DNA of 64,000 nucleotides from Anodontia alba (Eukaryota; Mollusca; Bivalvia; Lucinida; Lucinidae), in NCBI GenBank assembly GCA_964016985.1, contig OZ024834.1, positions 82,558,289 to 82,622,288 on the forward strand, given 5' to 3'. The position numbers were made by a program, and so were the translations under genes. The stretch's first letter is position 1. Each line of letters opens with the position of its first letter. The notes beneath the pieces were generated by a model. The model was not told where the DNA came from. It searched no databases and worked only from the letters and a program-made list of their open reading frames with translations. Below are positions 11,810 through 21,765 of this stretch, one piece after another.

Positions 11810-12074
11810 CAAAGACAAGGCTATCGGCTATTGTCCTATCCTAGTTCAAAAACTTTTAGCCACACGGTAAATTTCCCTTTAGCGTCCTCGTAAACGTGCT
11901 ATCTGGTACATAAAAACTATAAAATGTGACGATAAATTATCTTAATACATCATAACCAAATTAAGCGAAAAGATATATGTTTTACGGAAATCGCAATAAA
12001 GAAAGCATAAAAAACAGGTTTTATTCAAGTACATTGTGTATTTTCAATAATGTGTGTAATGCATGCGTACATTG

Positions 12075-12338
12075 CATCATGAAAACATACCTATATAATT
12101 TTGACCCCCTTAAACCCCACTTTTGTTTAGTAAAACTACATTATTTTTCTTATTTCTGCCCAAAAACATAGATTGTGGGTACTCGTTAGAACCGCCTCGT
12201 CGAGGCGGTTCTAACGAGTACCCACAATCTATGTTTTTGGGCAGAAATATGAAAAATATAAGAGTTTTTTAATCTGAAAATTTTCAGTTTTTGGAGGTGA
12301 AATTTTCTATGTATTTGAATAGACGTGTTTTCCTAATG
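12075..12338 (-). mobile_element. Family A foldback MITE, copy A8
   Basis: CATCATGAAAACATACCTAT to GTTTTCCTAATG. Tip GTC. The side hairpin has lost its right half (GGTTTACAGGGG missing). Confidence 0.9.
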
Positions 12339-12420
12339 GGGAACGAAACAAAAACATTACCACATTAACCTATGCATTTGGACAGACAGCATTGAGTAAA
12401 CAGTGTAGATTGATCTCAGA

Positions 12421-12518
12421 CGGCCCACGCAGGGAAACCCGATATCGGGATATCGGAGGTTGCGAGATTTCGGAGGTAAACAAATGATGCCATCCAGCGA
12501 CAGTGTATGTATTTATCC
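12421..12518 (+). repeat. Left terminal inverted repeat of the 3.35-kb element
   Basis: Pairs with 15670-15768 with few mismatches. Contains two copies of the TCGGAGG motif (GATATCGGAGG, GATTTCGGAGG). Confidence 0.85.
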
Positions 12519-12849
12519 TCTTTTAATGATCAATAGAATGCTTCTGGAGGATAAGCAACTTAACCTATATTTTCTCAGTTGAATAGTTTAATATATGAAA
12601 ATGGCATTTCAATATAAAGTATCCTCCTATTTATTCAAAATCACGTTTGAAAAGGAAATTTCATTGTTTTTCACCCAAATTCCATTTTCAATTGTTTATA
12701 GCTTTTATCCTGTAAAGCTTTTTCATTGAGTATGTATGTCTGTATAATCTAGAACCTTTCTATAAATTATACAAGAAATAGCAGATGTCAAAAATTACTA
12801 AAGTGGCAGATTTTTTAGATTTCTTTAGGGTTGTTGTCATATTTATTGG

Positions 12850-12925
12850 TAACAGGATGTCGGAGGTATGATGCAGGGATGTCGGAGGACAGATTTATAT
12901 TGGTTAACGGGATATCGGAGGAATC
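12850..12925 (+). repeat. Subterminal TCGGAGG repeat cluster
   Basis: Three copies of GGRTRTCGGAGG within about 75 bp (near 12856, 12880 and 12910), echoing two in the left TIR. Such clusters are often transposase-binding sites; that role is inferred. Confidence 0.65.
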
Positions 12926-13127
12926 GAAATTTTGTGTTCTTCTTAAAACGGCTACATCTTTTCTGAAACGTGATCTTGCCTGGTTTAATATGTTGAAGAC
13001 GATTACCTGAATCGTTAGGAGTGGCATGTAGCAAGCGAACAAAGCGTTTATGGTGACTGGCAAAGAATAAATGAAATAATGTGCCATACATAGACTTATC
13101 AAGATAAAACATCAAGATAACCAGCCT

Positions 13128-13360
13128 TCGTGATGAAAACCCCGGTAACAAACGACTTCACATAGAAAAAGTGGGGATTGCAGGGCTATATTTTTTTTCT
13201 TGTTTCTGCTCTAAAATATGTGTTGAGCTACTCTTAAGAACCACGTCGTTTCTGCTCTAAAACATAGGTTGCGGGTTATCGTTAGAACCGCCTCGATGAA
13301 AAAAAAAGATAATAATAATACGAAAATTAACAGTTTTCTTTCTGAAAAGTTTGCATTTTT
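13128..13360 (-). mobile_element. Decayed family A copy
   Basis: CGTGATGAAAACC start, GTGGGGATTGCAGGGCTATA side arm, TTCTTGTTTCTGCTCTAAAA twice (partial tandem duplication), and GTTAGAACCGCCTCGATG half palindrome. Heavily diverged and lacking a clean right end. Nested inside the 3.35-kb element. Confidence 0.55.
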
Positions 13361-13491
13361 TAAGACATGAAAATTTCATTCTGTGTGTTTTCATTTTTAT
13401 ATATTTCTGTATTAAGAGTAGCATCGGGACCCAGGGTGAAGTTAGCTAGCTGTAAAAGTGCTTTAAACCCCCCGGTGGTTTGCTCTACCGA

Positions 13492-13790
13492 CCGTTCTAA
13501 GGCGGTGGTCCCGGTGTTAGTCTTACTCTTTGTTGCTTTGTGGTTTATTCTACAAGGCGATTTGTTGTATGTCTTTCCGTGTGTCATTTTGTTCTTGTGG
13601 TTTTCAGTCCTTTTAGTATTGCGATTACCTCGCTTTGGGAAAAGAGAGCTAATCTTAGTGCTTTTCGTACGTTTGTTCGGTTTGTGCTTGCTTAGATTTG
13701 TCGGTTTCCTCTTCCTCTTGGGGTCTGGGAAGGGCTACGGTTTGTGATTGTGGCACTCCCTGGACTTTTCTCTTACCTTTTTTTCATATT
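13492..13790 (+). repeat. Repeat R, copy 1, with hydrophobic ORF
   Basis: Collinear with 32588-32875 without visible gaps. Both copies keep one open frame of about 80 codons ending at the same TGA (13745-13747 here): VPVLVLL, RELILVLFVRLF and FLFLL stretches, very Leu/Val/Phe-rich. I do not recognise it. The hydrophobic translation may be a by-product of T-rich DNA, and the biologically used strand may be the other one. Confidence 0.55.
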
Positions 13791-14270
13791 TGTTCATCAC
13801 AACGTTTTGTGCATTTGGTGAGTTTCCAGGCCTATACACAGACTTTTGAAATGGAAGGGGCGGGTGTGCGAATTCTTGGCTATTCTTAAAGGGGACAGAG
13901 ATGCCAACAAAATGCCGATGGGGGTTGCAAAATTAAGGAATGTAAAGTGATTTTATGGCCAAAACTGCATGATTTTTAAAATAATTGGCCCGAAAGGGGT
14001 ACAGGTCTCGTTTCATCGTTTGGTCGGTCAGACACTCCATGGATTTTTCACTTACATTTAATTTAGGCTTATAACGCAGGCCCGTCGGTTTTGAAATGGG
14101 GATGGTGTGACCGTATGGAGTCGTGCAAATGTTCGATTTAGAGGCGAAAATTAGGGGTGTAACCTGTGTTTTCGATTAAAATCTACTTGATTTTTAAAAT
14201 AATTTGTCCACAATGGGGGCTACGTTCGCCAACTCTCCCTCGCCCCACCTGCTTGATTTTGAATACATTT
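13753..14270 (+). repeat. Diverged tandem duplication, period about 280 bp
   Basis: CACTCCCTGGACTTTTCTCT near 13754 and CACTCCATGGATTTTTCACT near 14034 start similar blocks that both go on to TTTTGAAATGG and CTTGATTTTTAAAATAATT/TGCATGATTTTTAAAATAATT. Non-coding as far as I can tell. Confidence 0.6.
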
Positions 14271-14291
14271 GTCCACCCCCATCCCGAACCA

Positions 14292-14292
14292 C

Positions 14293-14323
<31 letters not shown>

Positions 14324-14355
14324 GCGCGCGCACACACACACACACAAACACACAG
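14292..14355. repeat. (CA)n(CG)n(CA)n alternating purine-pyrimidine tract
   Basis: CA units, then about 10 CG units, then CA units again. A strong candidate for left-handed Z-DNA. Produces artefactual ORFs on both strands. Confidence 0.95.
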
Positions 14356-15150
14356 CGCGTATGGAAGAACACGTTACAAAATCTGCAATGTTTTCTATTG
14401 ATAGCAAATGAAAATGACAAAGGTCTCCTCGATACAACTCATATAATTATAATTATTATATCACGCAAGCAAATTTATGCGGTGAAGACCCCTTGCAAAT
14501 CTCACTTATATTAGGAAAATGGGATTACAGGGAAATGTGTAATTTTTCTGGCTGCTGCTTAAAAACCTAGATAAGCGGACTGTCCGTAAAGATTTGTAGA
14601 CAACAGAGGAGTTGAAAGCCCGTATGGTATAGACTGGGACTCAGAGGTATGCTTCTTAACAGATTGTAAACATTTTAAAGAGCTCATTGTGTGATTATTA
14701 TTGTTGTTGCTAAATTCTAAGTTAAGCGACTCAGTATAAGAAAATAGATAGATTCTTGTAATTAGATATACAAATGTCACCCGATGAACAAATAAGCACC
14801 TGTTGTTAACTTTATTATAGAGTTTTTGTACTGATATTGGTGAATATTGTGCCGAGTTGGGATATTGCTATAAATAATTGGTATATCATAGATTTACAGC
14901 GGTAACGTTACGTTTATTATTTCTGATCTGATGGCACTCGTTGGCACCACATCGGCGCTGCGGTTCTTATGAGTTTCCAAAATCAACATTTCAATCGAAA
15001 CTTAGGTAGGAAAATACCACGTTTCACATACAGAACATCATTATTGCAGCGAACAGCTGTTTTATTGCATATAAGTTCTTAAACGTAATGGCATTGGTTC
15101 TAGTAATATTATTATATTAAACTCTCCTTCAAACCAATCAAACCCTATTA
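14356..15150. other. Interior of the 3.35-kb element, no recognised gene
   Basis: Only a faint relic of the shared palindrome core near 14935-14985 (GGCACTCGTTGGCACCACAT...CGGTTCTTATGAG). No transposase motif seen. Confidence 0.4.
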
Positions 15151-15261
15151 AAATTGCAACAAAAAGAGACACTAGTATTTGCACACAGGCTTAGCACCAT
15201 ATTGTGCGAGCAGGTTTTAATTTATATTGCTTTTTTAGACAGAACTCATTCCGTCAATTTT

Positions 15262-15330
15262 CATGCCTCCGAAATCCAGCAACAGTCCCTCCGAGATCCA
15301 CAGCATCATGTGTCAATGTACCTCCGAATA
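15262..15330 (-). repeat. Right subterminal CCTCCGA repeat cluster
   Basis: CCTCCGAAATCC, CCTCCGAGATCC and CCTCCGAATATTCC, the reverse complements of the left cluster motif, at roughly mirrored distance from the right TIR. Confidence 0.6.
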
Positions 15331-15669
15331 TTCCGTTATCCAAAATTTCGCTAGTACTTGCTTTAAATTTCATCCGGTGGCGTTATTTTTTGTTGGTAAG
15401 CTGAAACAACTATGAAGACAGTCGAAGAAAAGATAAGTCCATCCTTGAGCAATAATAAACCAACATGTCATTTACCATGAGCGGGCTGGTAGCCGTCGAA
15501 AAGGCAAAAAATGAGATGAAAAATAGATCATCTTGGTTCAAATGCCGTTTTCACCTCCACAAAGTAGCTGAGAAAGGAAATATTTGCTTTAACATATTCA
15601 TTATTATGTCTCTAGGACGAGCAACTCAGCTTTTTTTATCAAATGATTAAGATATAACCTATCAAAAAT

Positions 15670-15768
15670 GGATAAGTACATACCCTGTCGCTGGATGCCG
15701 TCATTTGTTTACCTCCGAAATCTCGCAACCTCCGATATCCCGATATCGGGTTTCCCTGGGTGCGGCCG
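15670..15768 (-). repeat. Right terminal inverted repeat of the 3.35-kb element
   Basis: Reverse complement of 12421-12518, ending GGGTTTCCC then TGGGTGCGGCCG, followed by CAGA. Confidence 0.85.
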
Positions 15769-15974
15769 CAGAACTATTTTTTTTTTTTTCATCCAGCAGT
15801 TTAAGATACAGTTGTTCATATTAAATAGAAATGTTCATTTTATGACTTTTATGGTAAGGAGTTACAGTTGACCAATGTTTAGAGTAAAAACGATAAGTGT
15901 ACGATAGTGATTAAAACTATGGAAGCACATCTGTGCTGTTGGCTTGACTAGTGACACCTGGGCTGCCGATTTTG

Positions 15975-16045
15975 CCTGAGTATTCAGACACCTTATCTCT
16001 TTACCTTACTTGTCCTGAAATTTGGACAAGTCTTTTTCACGACCT
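15975..16045. mobile_element. Family I end fragment
   Basis: TATTCAGACACCTTATCTC, TTACCTTACTTGTCCTGAAA and TTTGGACAAGTC match the outer arm of family I elements (compare 53830-53880). The palindrome is absent. Confidence 0.5.
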
Positions 16046-16049
16046 GTCT

Positions 16050-16695
16050 AATCAAAGCACTGACAGCACTGATGGATCGATTGTCTCTGACTGTTTGCTG
16101 GAAAAAATGGCCTTGAACTGGGACTTCAGGCTGTTTCATTTAACCTTTAGCTTCCTGTAATTTAAGCAAGCAGAGCAGACCATGATCAGATGCCGCGTTC
16201 TGCGGTGTCTGATCTAGATCTGCACTGTTTGCCAATGTCTCAAATGTCCCAGTCCAGGTTTTACAGATAACCCTCTCTGCACTCTGCGCTCTGACGTCAC
16301 AGCGACCAAAATAGCGCGATTATAAATAACCGTTACCTGGATTTCGTCTAACGCGCAGTTTGATTTCGTTGGTCATTGAAAATCACGTGGACAACTACCT
16401 AGCCTAGTTACTAGGCCAATATATAAGTATATTTGTCACTTTTTGTTTACTTATTATTATTTTTTTTCATTTACAGTCTACTTTTTGATTCAATGTTTAG
16501 CTAGACTATGGGTGAACTTTTCTTCTGTGGTTGTCTCTGAAAAATAGAATCCAGACCATATTATCTATAGACTAGCCACAGAGCTCAATAAGCCAAAAAA
16601 TATATATGTATATTTCTAAGCCTTAGGCAAGGCTAACAACTACCGTAAAGAATTTTTGCCGTTTGTATACTGTGACTCGATTGTAAACAATTGAC
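16050..16695 (+). mobile_element. Family G element, copy 4, split by a later insertion
   Basis: Complete head-to-tail: AATCAAAGCACTGACAGCAC, hairpin CAGATGCCGCGTTCTGCGG, CCGTTACCTGGATTTC, then ACAACTACC | insertion | ACAACTACC, then GTAAAGAATTTTTGCCGTTT to TTGTAAACAATTGACAC. The insertion is at 16400-16635. Confidence 0.88.
16400..16635. mobile_element. 236-bp TIR element with 9-bp target duplication
   Basis: Terminal repeats TAGCCTAGTTACTAGGCC and (reverse) TAGCCTTGCCTAAGGC. Exact direct repeats ACAACTACC lie at 16391-16399 and 16636-16644, and family G sequence reads straight through when the insert and one repeat are removed. A 9-bp duplication is typical of Mutator-like elements (assignment inferred). 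No coding capacity. Confidence 0.85.
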
Positions 16696-16710
16696 ACAAA
16701 AACTGCTAGA

Positions 16711-16930
16711 TACCGAAATAATCCTAAATATTGGGATAAATAGGTCTTTGCAAACAGCGTAGAGCCAGATCAGACGCCGCAAAACGCGGCGTCTGATCAG
16801 GGTCTACACTGTTTGCCACTCATGCAGCACTATTTCAGACCCATCAACTGGTAGTAGAGTGGACTATTTCAAATTTTAGGACAAGTACGGTAAGAAGAGG
16901 TCTCCCAATATTTAGGGAAAAATATGGTAA
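16711..16930. mobile_element. Family I foldback MITE, copy 1
   Basis: Outer arms CCTAAATATTGGGAT and CCCAATATTTAGGG. Hairpin at 16750-16816: GCAAACAGCGTAGAGCCAGA ... CAGACGCCGC / GCGGCGTCTG ... GGGTCTACACTGTTTGC. Confidence 0.8.
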
Positions 16931-17009
16931 GTGGCAAACATTGTACACCCTGATCGGATGCCTCTTTAGTCTTATCTAGATGGCTTATCTAGAGCTATGA
17001 GGCCTTCCC

Positions 17010-17205
17010 AAGGGGGTCCATGTTCCCTTGTTCCCTTAAAATAATCGGCCCTGTTACTTGTTCCCTAAAAGTGATTTTCAAAACTTCCATGTTCCCTGTT
17101 CCCCAAATTAGCTTCGTTCCCTTGTTCCTTTAAACAGTTTGCCAATGTTTACTTGTTCCAGTAAAATAAATGGGCACGTTCCCTTGTTCCCTAAAACCGC
17201 TGGGA
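17010..17205 (+). repeat. Degenerate GTTCCCTTGTTCC minisatellite
   Basis: Units containing TGTTCCCTTGTTCC and a following AAAA stretch recur near 17030, 17060, 17090, 17115, 17150 and 17180 at 25-45 bp spacing. Diverged, no clear flanking element. Confidence 0.65.
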
Positions 17206-17539
17206 AGGCTTCAGCTATGGCTTATAAATGTTTATTTTGCATTGGTGTGTTAACATATAATGGGTCAGACATCCGGTTATCCAGTCTTGCTAAGTGTGGA
17301 TTGCTGACGTCGACACTTTACCTAATGGCCTTTCGGGGAATATTTCAACATTTTCCTTCGGGATTTACATTCCAAATTAACACCTCTTTTTCATACAACA
17401 TTAACTTTATAAATAATAGTTATGATGATGACTTTTGATTTATACGGCCTCATTAAACTACTTACATATGAAATATGGGCCAAAAATGGGTAAGATATGC
17501 AATTTGAAAACTTAATTACAGAACACGCATAAAATACAG
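17206..17539. other. No recognised feature
   Basis: Contains a 99-codon ORF that starts inside the minisatellite and shows no motif. Judged chance. Confidence 0.45.
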
Positions 17540-17705
17540 TCCTTGAAAATTAAATGGGAAGGTTTCTCTGATAGAATTGCCTTGTCTCCCTTCTAAAAAG
17601 GGGTCTACTCTAAAAGGAAAGATGTTGCTCGCCGACGCGCCCCGCGGCGAGGGAGCGAATGCTTTTCTCTTAAAATAGATCCCATTTCAGACGGGGATTT
17701 TGGTG
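17540..17705 (+). mobile_element. Family E foldback MITE, copy 1
   Basis: GTCTCCCTTCT then AAAAAGGGGTCTACTCTAAA and AGGAAAG arms. The centre is unusually GC-rich (GCTCGCCGACGCGCCCCGCG) compared with CCCAATGGG elsewhere. The right arm CTTAAAATAGATCCCATTTC is diverged. Confidence 0.65.
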
Positions 17706-17716
17706 TACTTGGACTC

Positions 17717-17876
17717 AACAACACTCTGACGTCACAGCGACAAGAATAGTGCGGCTATAAATAACCGTTACCTGGATTTCGTCTCATGCGCTGTTTGAGA
17801 TACTCAGGTGGACAAATACCTTAAGGAAATTTTGGCATTTGTATACTTTGGACCGATTGTAAACAATCTACCCAAC
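17717..17876 (+). mobile_element. Family G element, copy 5, 5'-truncated
   Basis: ACTCTGACGTCACAGCGACA to TTGTAAACAATCTACCC. Faces copy 6, which begins about 180 bp further on in the opposite orientation. Confidence 0.8.
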
Positions 17877-18054
17877 AATGCTACTAGACTTGAGCAAGCA
17901 TTTCATTCAATAGAAGACGAAAATTCTTTATTACAAACTGATACGTAAAGAAACCGAAATCTAGAAAAAAGTTTTGTTAGACTTAAAATTAGTATGTTCA
18001 TGGAGAATAATGAAATAATGCAAAACCCGTCACGCCTCCTAGCCTTATTTTGGA

Positions 18055-18457
18055 TTGATTGTTTATACTCGATCCATAGTATACAAACGCCAAAATTTTA
18101 CTTAAGGTACTTGTATGCACGTGACTATCATTGACCAATGTAATCAAACCGCGCGTTAGACGAACACCAGGTAAGGTTATTTATAGCCGTATATACTTAA
18201 CGCTATTCTTGTCGCTTTGACGTTATAGTTCTGTTGATAGAGGATTATCTGTAAAACCTGGACTGGGACAACTGGACATTTACAAACAGTGCACACCCAG
18301 ATCAGACGCCGAAGAATGCATTTCAGGGTCTGCATTTCTTGCTTAAATTACCGGAAGATAAGGGTTGAAGCAAACAGTCCTAAGTCCCCGTGTTGTCAGT
18401 GCTTTGATTAGTGGTCTTGTCTTGAGTCCCAGTGTTGTCAGTGCTTTGATTAGTGGT
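18055..18457 (-). mobile_element. Family G element, copy 6
   Basis: Reverse orientation from GATTGTTTATACTCGATCC through GCGCGTTAGACGAACACCAG. The hairpin is damaged. The head block TGTTGTCAGTGCTTTGATTA with GTGGTCTTG is duplicated in tandem (about 18390-18462). Confidence 0.8.
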
Positions 18458-18723
18458 CTTATAATGTATGAATTTCAGAAGGGGCGTGGTCTGTAGGAAC
18501 GAAACAAAATGATAAATGTTGTAAACAATGGCGGAAAATCTACCATGTGATCTAGTCCCCCTTTTTAACTGGAGGCCTGTTCTCTTAAAACAGACAACAG
18601 GTAAGCCACAAGCAGTCACGTGATCTCATTGGTGCGTCAGATATTACGATTTCATCGGTCGCTACTCTTCCCAGCTAGCACTGACAGCAAACTATAATGG
18701 CGGAAATCTTTTCACCTCATCAG

Positions 18724-19002
18724 CATTACGAAAACACGCCTATTCAGATATATAGAAAAGTTTACCACCCAAAAAATGACAATTTTCAGATGAAAAATTC
18801 TGATATTTTTCATATTTCTGCTCAAAACATAGATTGTGGTACTCGTTAGAACCGCCTCGATGAGGCGGTTCTAACCAGTACCCACAATCTATGTTTTAGA
18901 GCAGAAATAAGAAAATAATGTATACCCCTGTAAACCCCAGTTTTATTATATAAAAGTGGGGTTTAAGGGGGGTCTAAATTATATAGGCATGTTTTCGTGA
19001 TG
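18724..19002 (+). mobile_element. Family A foldback MITE, copy A10
   Basis: Complete. Tip GAT. Its right terminus GTTTTCGTGATG abuts the next, inverted copy with no spacer. Confidence 0.92.
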
Positions 19003-19247
19003 AGGAAAACATGCCTATATAATGTTAACCCTCTAAAACCCCCTTAAACCCCACTTTTATATGGTAAAACTGTGATTTACAGGGGTATACATTATTTTTC
19101 TTATTTCTGCTCAAAAACATAGATTGTGGTACTACCACAATCTATGTTTTGAGCAGAAATATAAAAAACATCAGAATTTTATCTGAAAATTTTCACTTTT
19201 TGGTGGTAAATTTTTCAGTATATTTGAATAGGCTTGTTTTCGTAATG
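19003..19247 (-). mobile_element. Family A foldback MITE, copy A11, contracted tip
   Basis: Starts AGGAAAACATGCCTAT, having lost the first few bases of the TIR where it meets A10. Ends GTTTTCGTAATG. The palindrome is shortened symmetrically to GATTGTGGTACTACCACAATC: the tip from ACTCGTTAGAA inward is gone from both arms. Confidence 0.88.
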
Positions 19248-19565
19248 TGATCCTGTATGTACTGCTCGCCTTTCGCCTTTTATTCTTCCAATGGCGTCTT
19301 GGAACCGACTATGCAGAACGTGCTAATTTTCATTCCACATGTGAGTTCATTTACATTATGCATGTTATATAAAACCGTTCGCTTTATTTCAACGAGCTGA
19401 GACGCCATTGTTATTGGATCGGATGGCTGGCAGATCACATGACTATACAGCGCGAGATGTATGACGTCACCAGTACGGATCTCTACCGGGAAATTATGTC
19501 TGACCGATTCCTATATGCGAAAGCTAGAGTGAACAGTAGGGTAAGTGAGGGATGGATTTTATCCT

Positions 19566-19669
19566 TTAACGCTGTGAAAACAATGTGAAAGCCTATTTTC
19601 TGGGAAAACGTAAGAAAAATATTTCAAAGTGTCGTCTGCTGAATTTTTACCCAGCATGTTAAGCGTTAA
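19566..19669 (+). mobile_element. Family F internally deleted copy
   Basis: TTAACGCTG at the left and GTCGTCTGCTGAATTTTTAC then CAGCATGTTAAGCGTTAA at the right, with only GCCTATTTTCTGGG of the centre left. TTAA at both ends matches the family target site. Confidence 0.65.
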
Positions 19670-20154
19670 GGATATCATTAAAATTTAAAAGTGTTCTAGA
19701 AAAAACTTTGAAATGGTATTAAGATTGTAATTAAGTATTTTCAATGATGAATGCCTCAAATATTATTAGTTTCTCATAGAATATTATGTTGGACTGATCT
19801 GTTTTGGCTGTCAAACATACATTCTGCAAGTCATGGTTAGAAACTCGACCTTCACGAGTTTATAAATTGAATAGCGTTTAAAATTAATTTGCATAACTCG
19901 CATAGTACCCATTTTCTAGGCCATAACTTGCAGTCGTGGTTTGCTTAGACAGTAGTATTACATTGTAAACGAAAAGAAGGAAATGTACTTTCTTAACATA
20001 TGCAGTACTGGCATGCGCAGTAAAAATATAACTCTAAAGGGGGCTAGATTGCCACTATTATTGCAAATCAAAGTATAAAAAAGAATACAGAATTCGATTA
20101 AGAGCAATGCTAAGTTTAGAAACGCCACGATGAATCATATTTCAAACAGATTTA
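19670..20154. other. No recognised feature
   Basis: Nothing that I can assign. Confidence 0.5.
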
Positions 20155-20367
20155 TTACAGCGAGATAATTTGAAAGACATTTGTCCTTTCCCATCTTACC
20201 GATTGAACTTCTTCCATGTCATTGGCCGCTTCTTGGTTACGACATAATACTTCCTGCCACAAAACGTCTTGAGCTGGACAACGACAATCAAAACATAATT
20301 TGAATGCCGTTAAAGTGGCAAACACTTCGACATTAAACATTAATGTTGTCAGACGAAAACATTTCAA
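20155..20367 (-). CDS. Unrecognised 70-codon ORF
   Basis: ATG-started minus-strand ORF with six Cys (FKLCFDCRCPAQDVLWQEVL in the middle). GGTAAGA inside the last third resembles a splice donor after EEVQS, and AATAAA follows the stop. These would fit a small exon, but no family is recognised, so chance is at least as likely. Confidence 0.15.
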   Translation of the reverse strand: MKCFRLTTLMFNVEVFATLTAFKLCFDCRCPAQDVLWQEVLCRNQEAANDMEEVQSVRWERTNVFQIISL

Positions 20368-20478
20368 TGTCCACCCACGACAATAAAGACTTTTAATATG
20401 TAAATCTATAACGGAAGGAAGCAGTTTCCATAAATCGCTGTGGTCGTATTAAAACATGGGTTGCGCTAAAAAGAAAAA

Positions 20479-20759
20479 CATTACGAAAACACGCCTATTC
20501 AAATATATAGAAAATTTCGCCTCCAAAAACTGAAGATTTTCAGATTAAAAAAACTGATATGTTTCATATTTCTGCTCAAAAACATAGATTGTGGGTACTC
20601 GTTAGAACCGCCTCGTCGCGGTTCTAACGTGTACCCACAATCTATGTCTTTGAGTAGAAATAAGAAAAATATCGTATCATGTACCCTTGTAAACCCCAGT
20701 TTAACTATATAAAAGTGGGGTTTAAGGGGTCAAAATTATATAGGTATGTTTTCGTGATG
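20479..20759 (+). mobile_element. Family A foldback MITE, copy A12
   Basis: Complete ends. Centre asymmetric: CCGCCTCGTCGCGGTTC, with four bases of the right arm lost at the tip. Confidence 0.9.
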
Positions 20760-21334
20760 TGAAAGGTAACATAGGCATGTGCAAACTGCGGAAATATAGA
20801 TCACAAGGCCTGGCACCCGTATGTTTGGTTGGAGGAACAATCAGGTACCAAATAAAAGTTCACAAAAAGAGAAAATCCCATAGACATCATAGTCTCCAAG
20901 AGAAAGTCCCAAAGACATCATAGTCTTCATGTAGCATTTACAAGAAACTTGATAATATTACTTCTGTTCTTATCCGACTTTTGCAAAATTGGTATGGTTG
21001 GAAAGCTAAATGATTAATGCAAAAAAAAAAAAAAAAAAAAAAAAAAAACATTTTTCTTTCATTTTGTTTTTATCAAATGTTTGAGCAGCAGTAAATTAAA
21101 TCTGCGCTAACATTTTGTCCTCACTTTTAAGCTACGTTATCTCTAACGTCAATAGAAAAAAATACTCTTCTATATAAAAAAAAAAGTTGAGTTTAAACTT
21201 TTGTTTCTCCTTTGTGAAAAAACTTGAATATGGGAACGTATTTACCTTTCTTACAGTACCGTAATTGATGTTGCCATACATTTAACACTAAACATACAAA
21301 TACTTTGAACTCAACAGAATTTCTGTTTTGTAGA
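20760..21334. repeat. Low-complexity stretch with short tandem duplication
   Basis: At 20868-20930 two 32-bp units (GAGAAARTCCCAWAGACATC). A pure A tract lies at about 21020-21048. Nothing coding. Confidence 0.6.
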
Positions 21335-21500
21335 CTTTCATCAGTGCAGGCTGATCAGAGTCTTCGCTGTCCGCCTGACGAGGCTTGTGATCCTTGGCTA
21401 CCTATAGAGTGCCTTGCGAAGACTCTGATCAGACTGCGCGGATGCGCAGGCTGATCTGAGTCTTCGCTGGGCGCACATGCAATCTTGTAGAAAGTACTGT
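21335..21500. mobile_element. Family H foldback element, copy 3
   Basis: GCAGGCTGATCAGAGTCTTC, CTTGCGAAGACTCTGATCAG, CTGCGCGGATGCGCAG and GATCTGAGTCTTCGCTGGGC, then a CAATCTTGTAGAAAGTACTG end that matches copy 1 at 10313. Confidence 0.75.
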
Positions 21501-21765
21501 ACCCCGGCTCAGATAACATAATGTCTATTTCTGCTTGGTAAGGCCCAGAGGCATCAGATCAAAACGTTTACCTCCTCGCAATGATGTATCATCAACATGT
21601 GTTGTTTTCAATATGTTTAAAATATTGAGCTGACCCCTGACCCCTAGCACGTGCATCATACGTTTGAAGTATTTTGTAAGAGGTTTCCTGTGCGAGTATT
21701 CGAAAAAAAAACAAGTATAATCTTCCAACATTCGGACCTTGGCGGACGGACTAAAGATGGCGGAT

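Larger units (their letters stand above)
12421..15768. mobile_element. 3.35-kb DNA transposon with 98-bp terminal inverted repeats
   Basis: Left end CGGCCCACGCAGGGAAACCC and right end (reverse complement) CGGCCGCACCCAGGGAAACC continue as matching sequence through GATATCGGGATATCGGAGG, GCGAGATTTCGGAGGTAAAC and GCATCCAGCGACAG to about 98 bp (12421-12518 and 15670-15768). Both ends are flanked by CAGA (12417-12420 and 15769-15772), a candidate 4-bp target duplication. Subterminal RTCGGAGG repeats recur at 12850-12925, and as CCTCCGARAT-type motifs at 15262-15330. No transposase is recognisable inside, so it looks non-autonomous, and it carries nested repeats (decayed family A, repeat R, a CA/CG tract). 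Superfamily not assigned. Confidence 0.8.
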
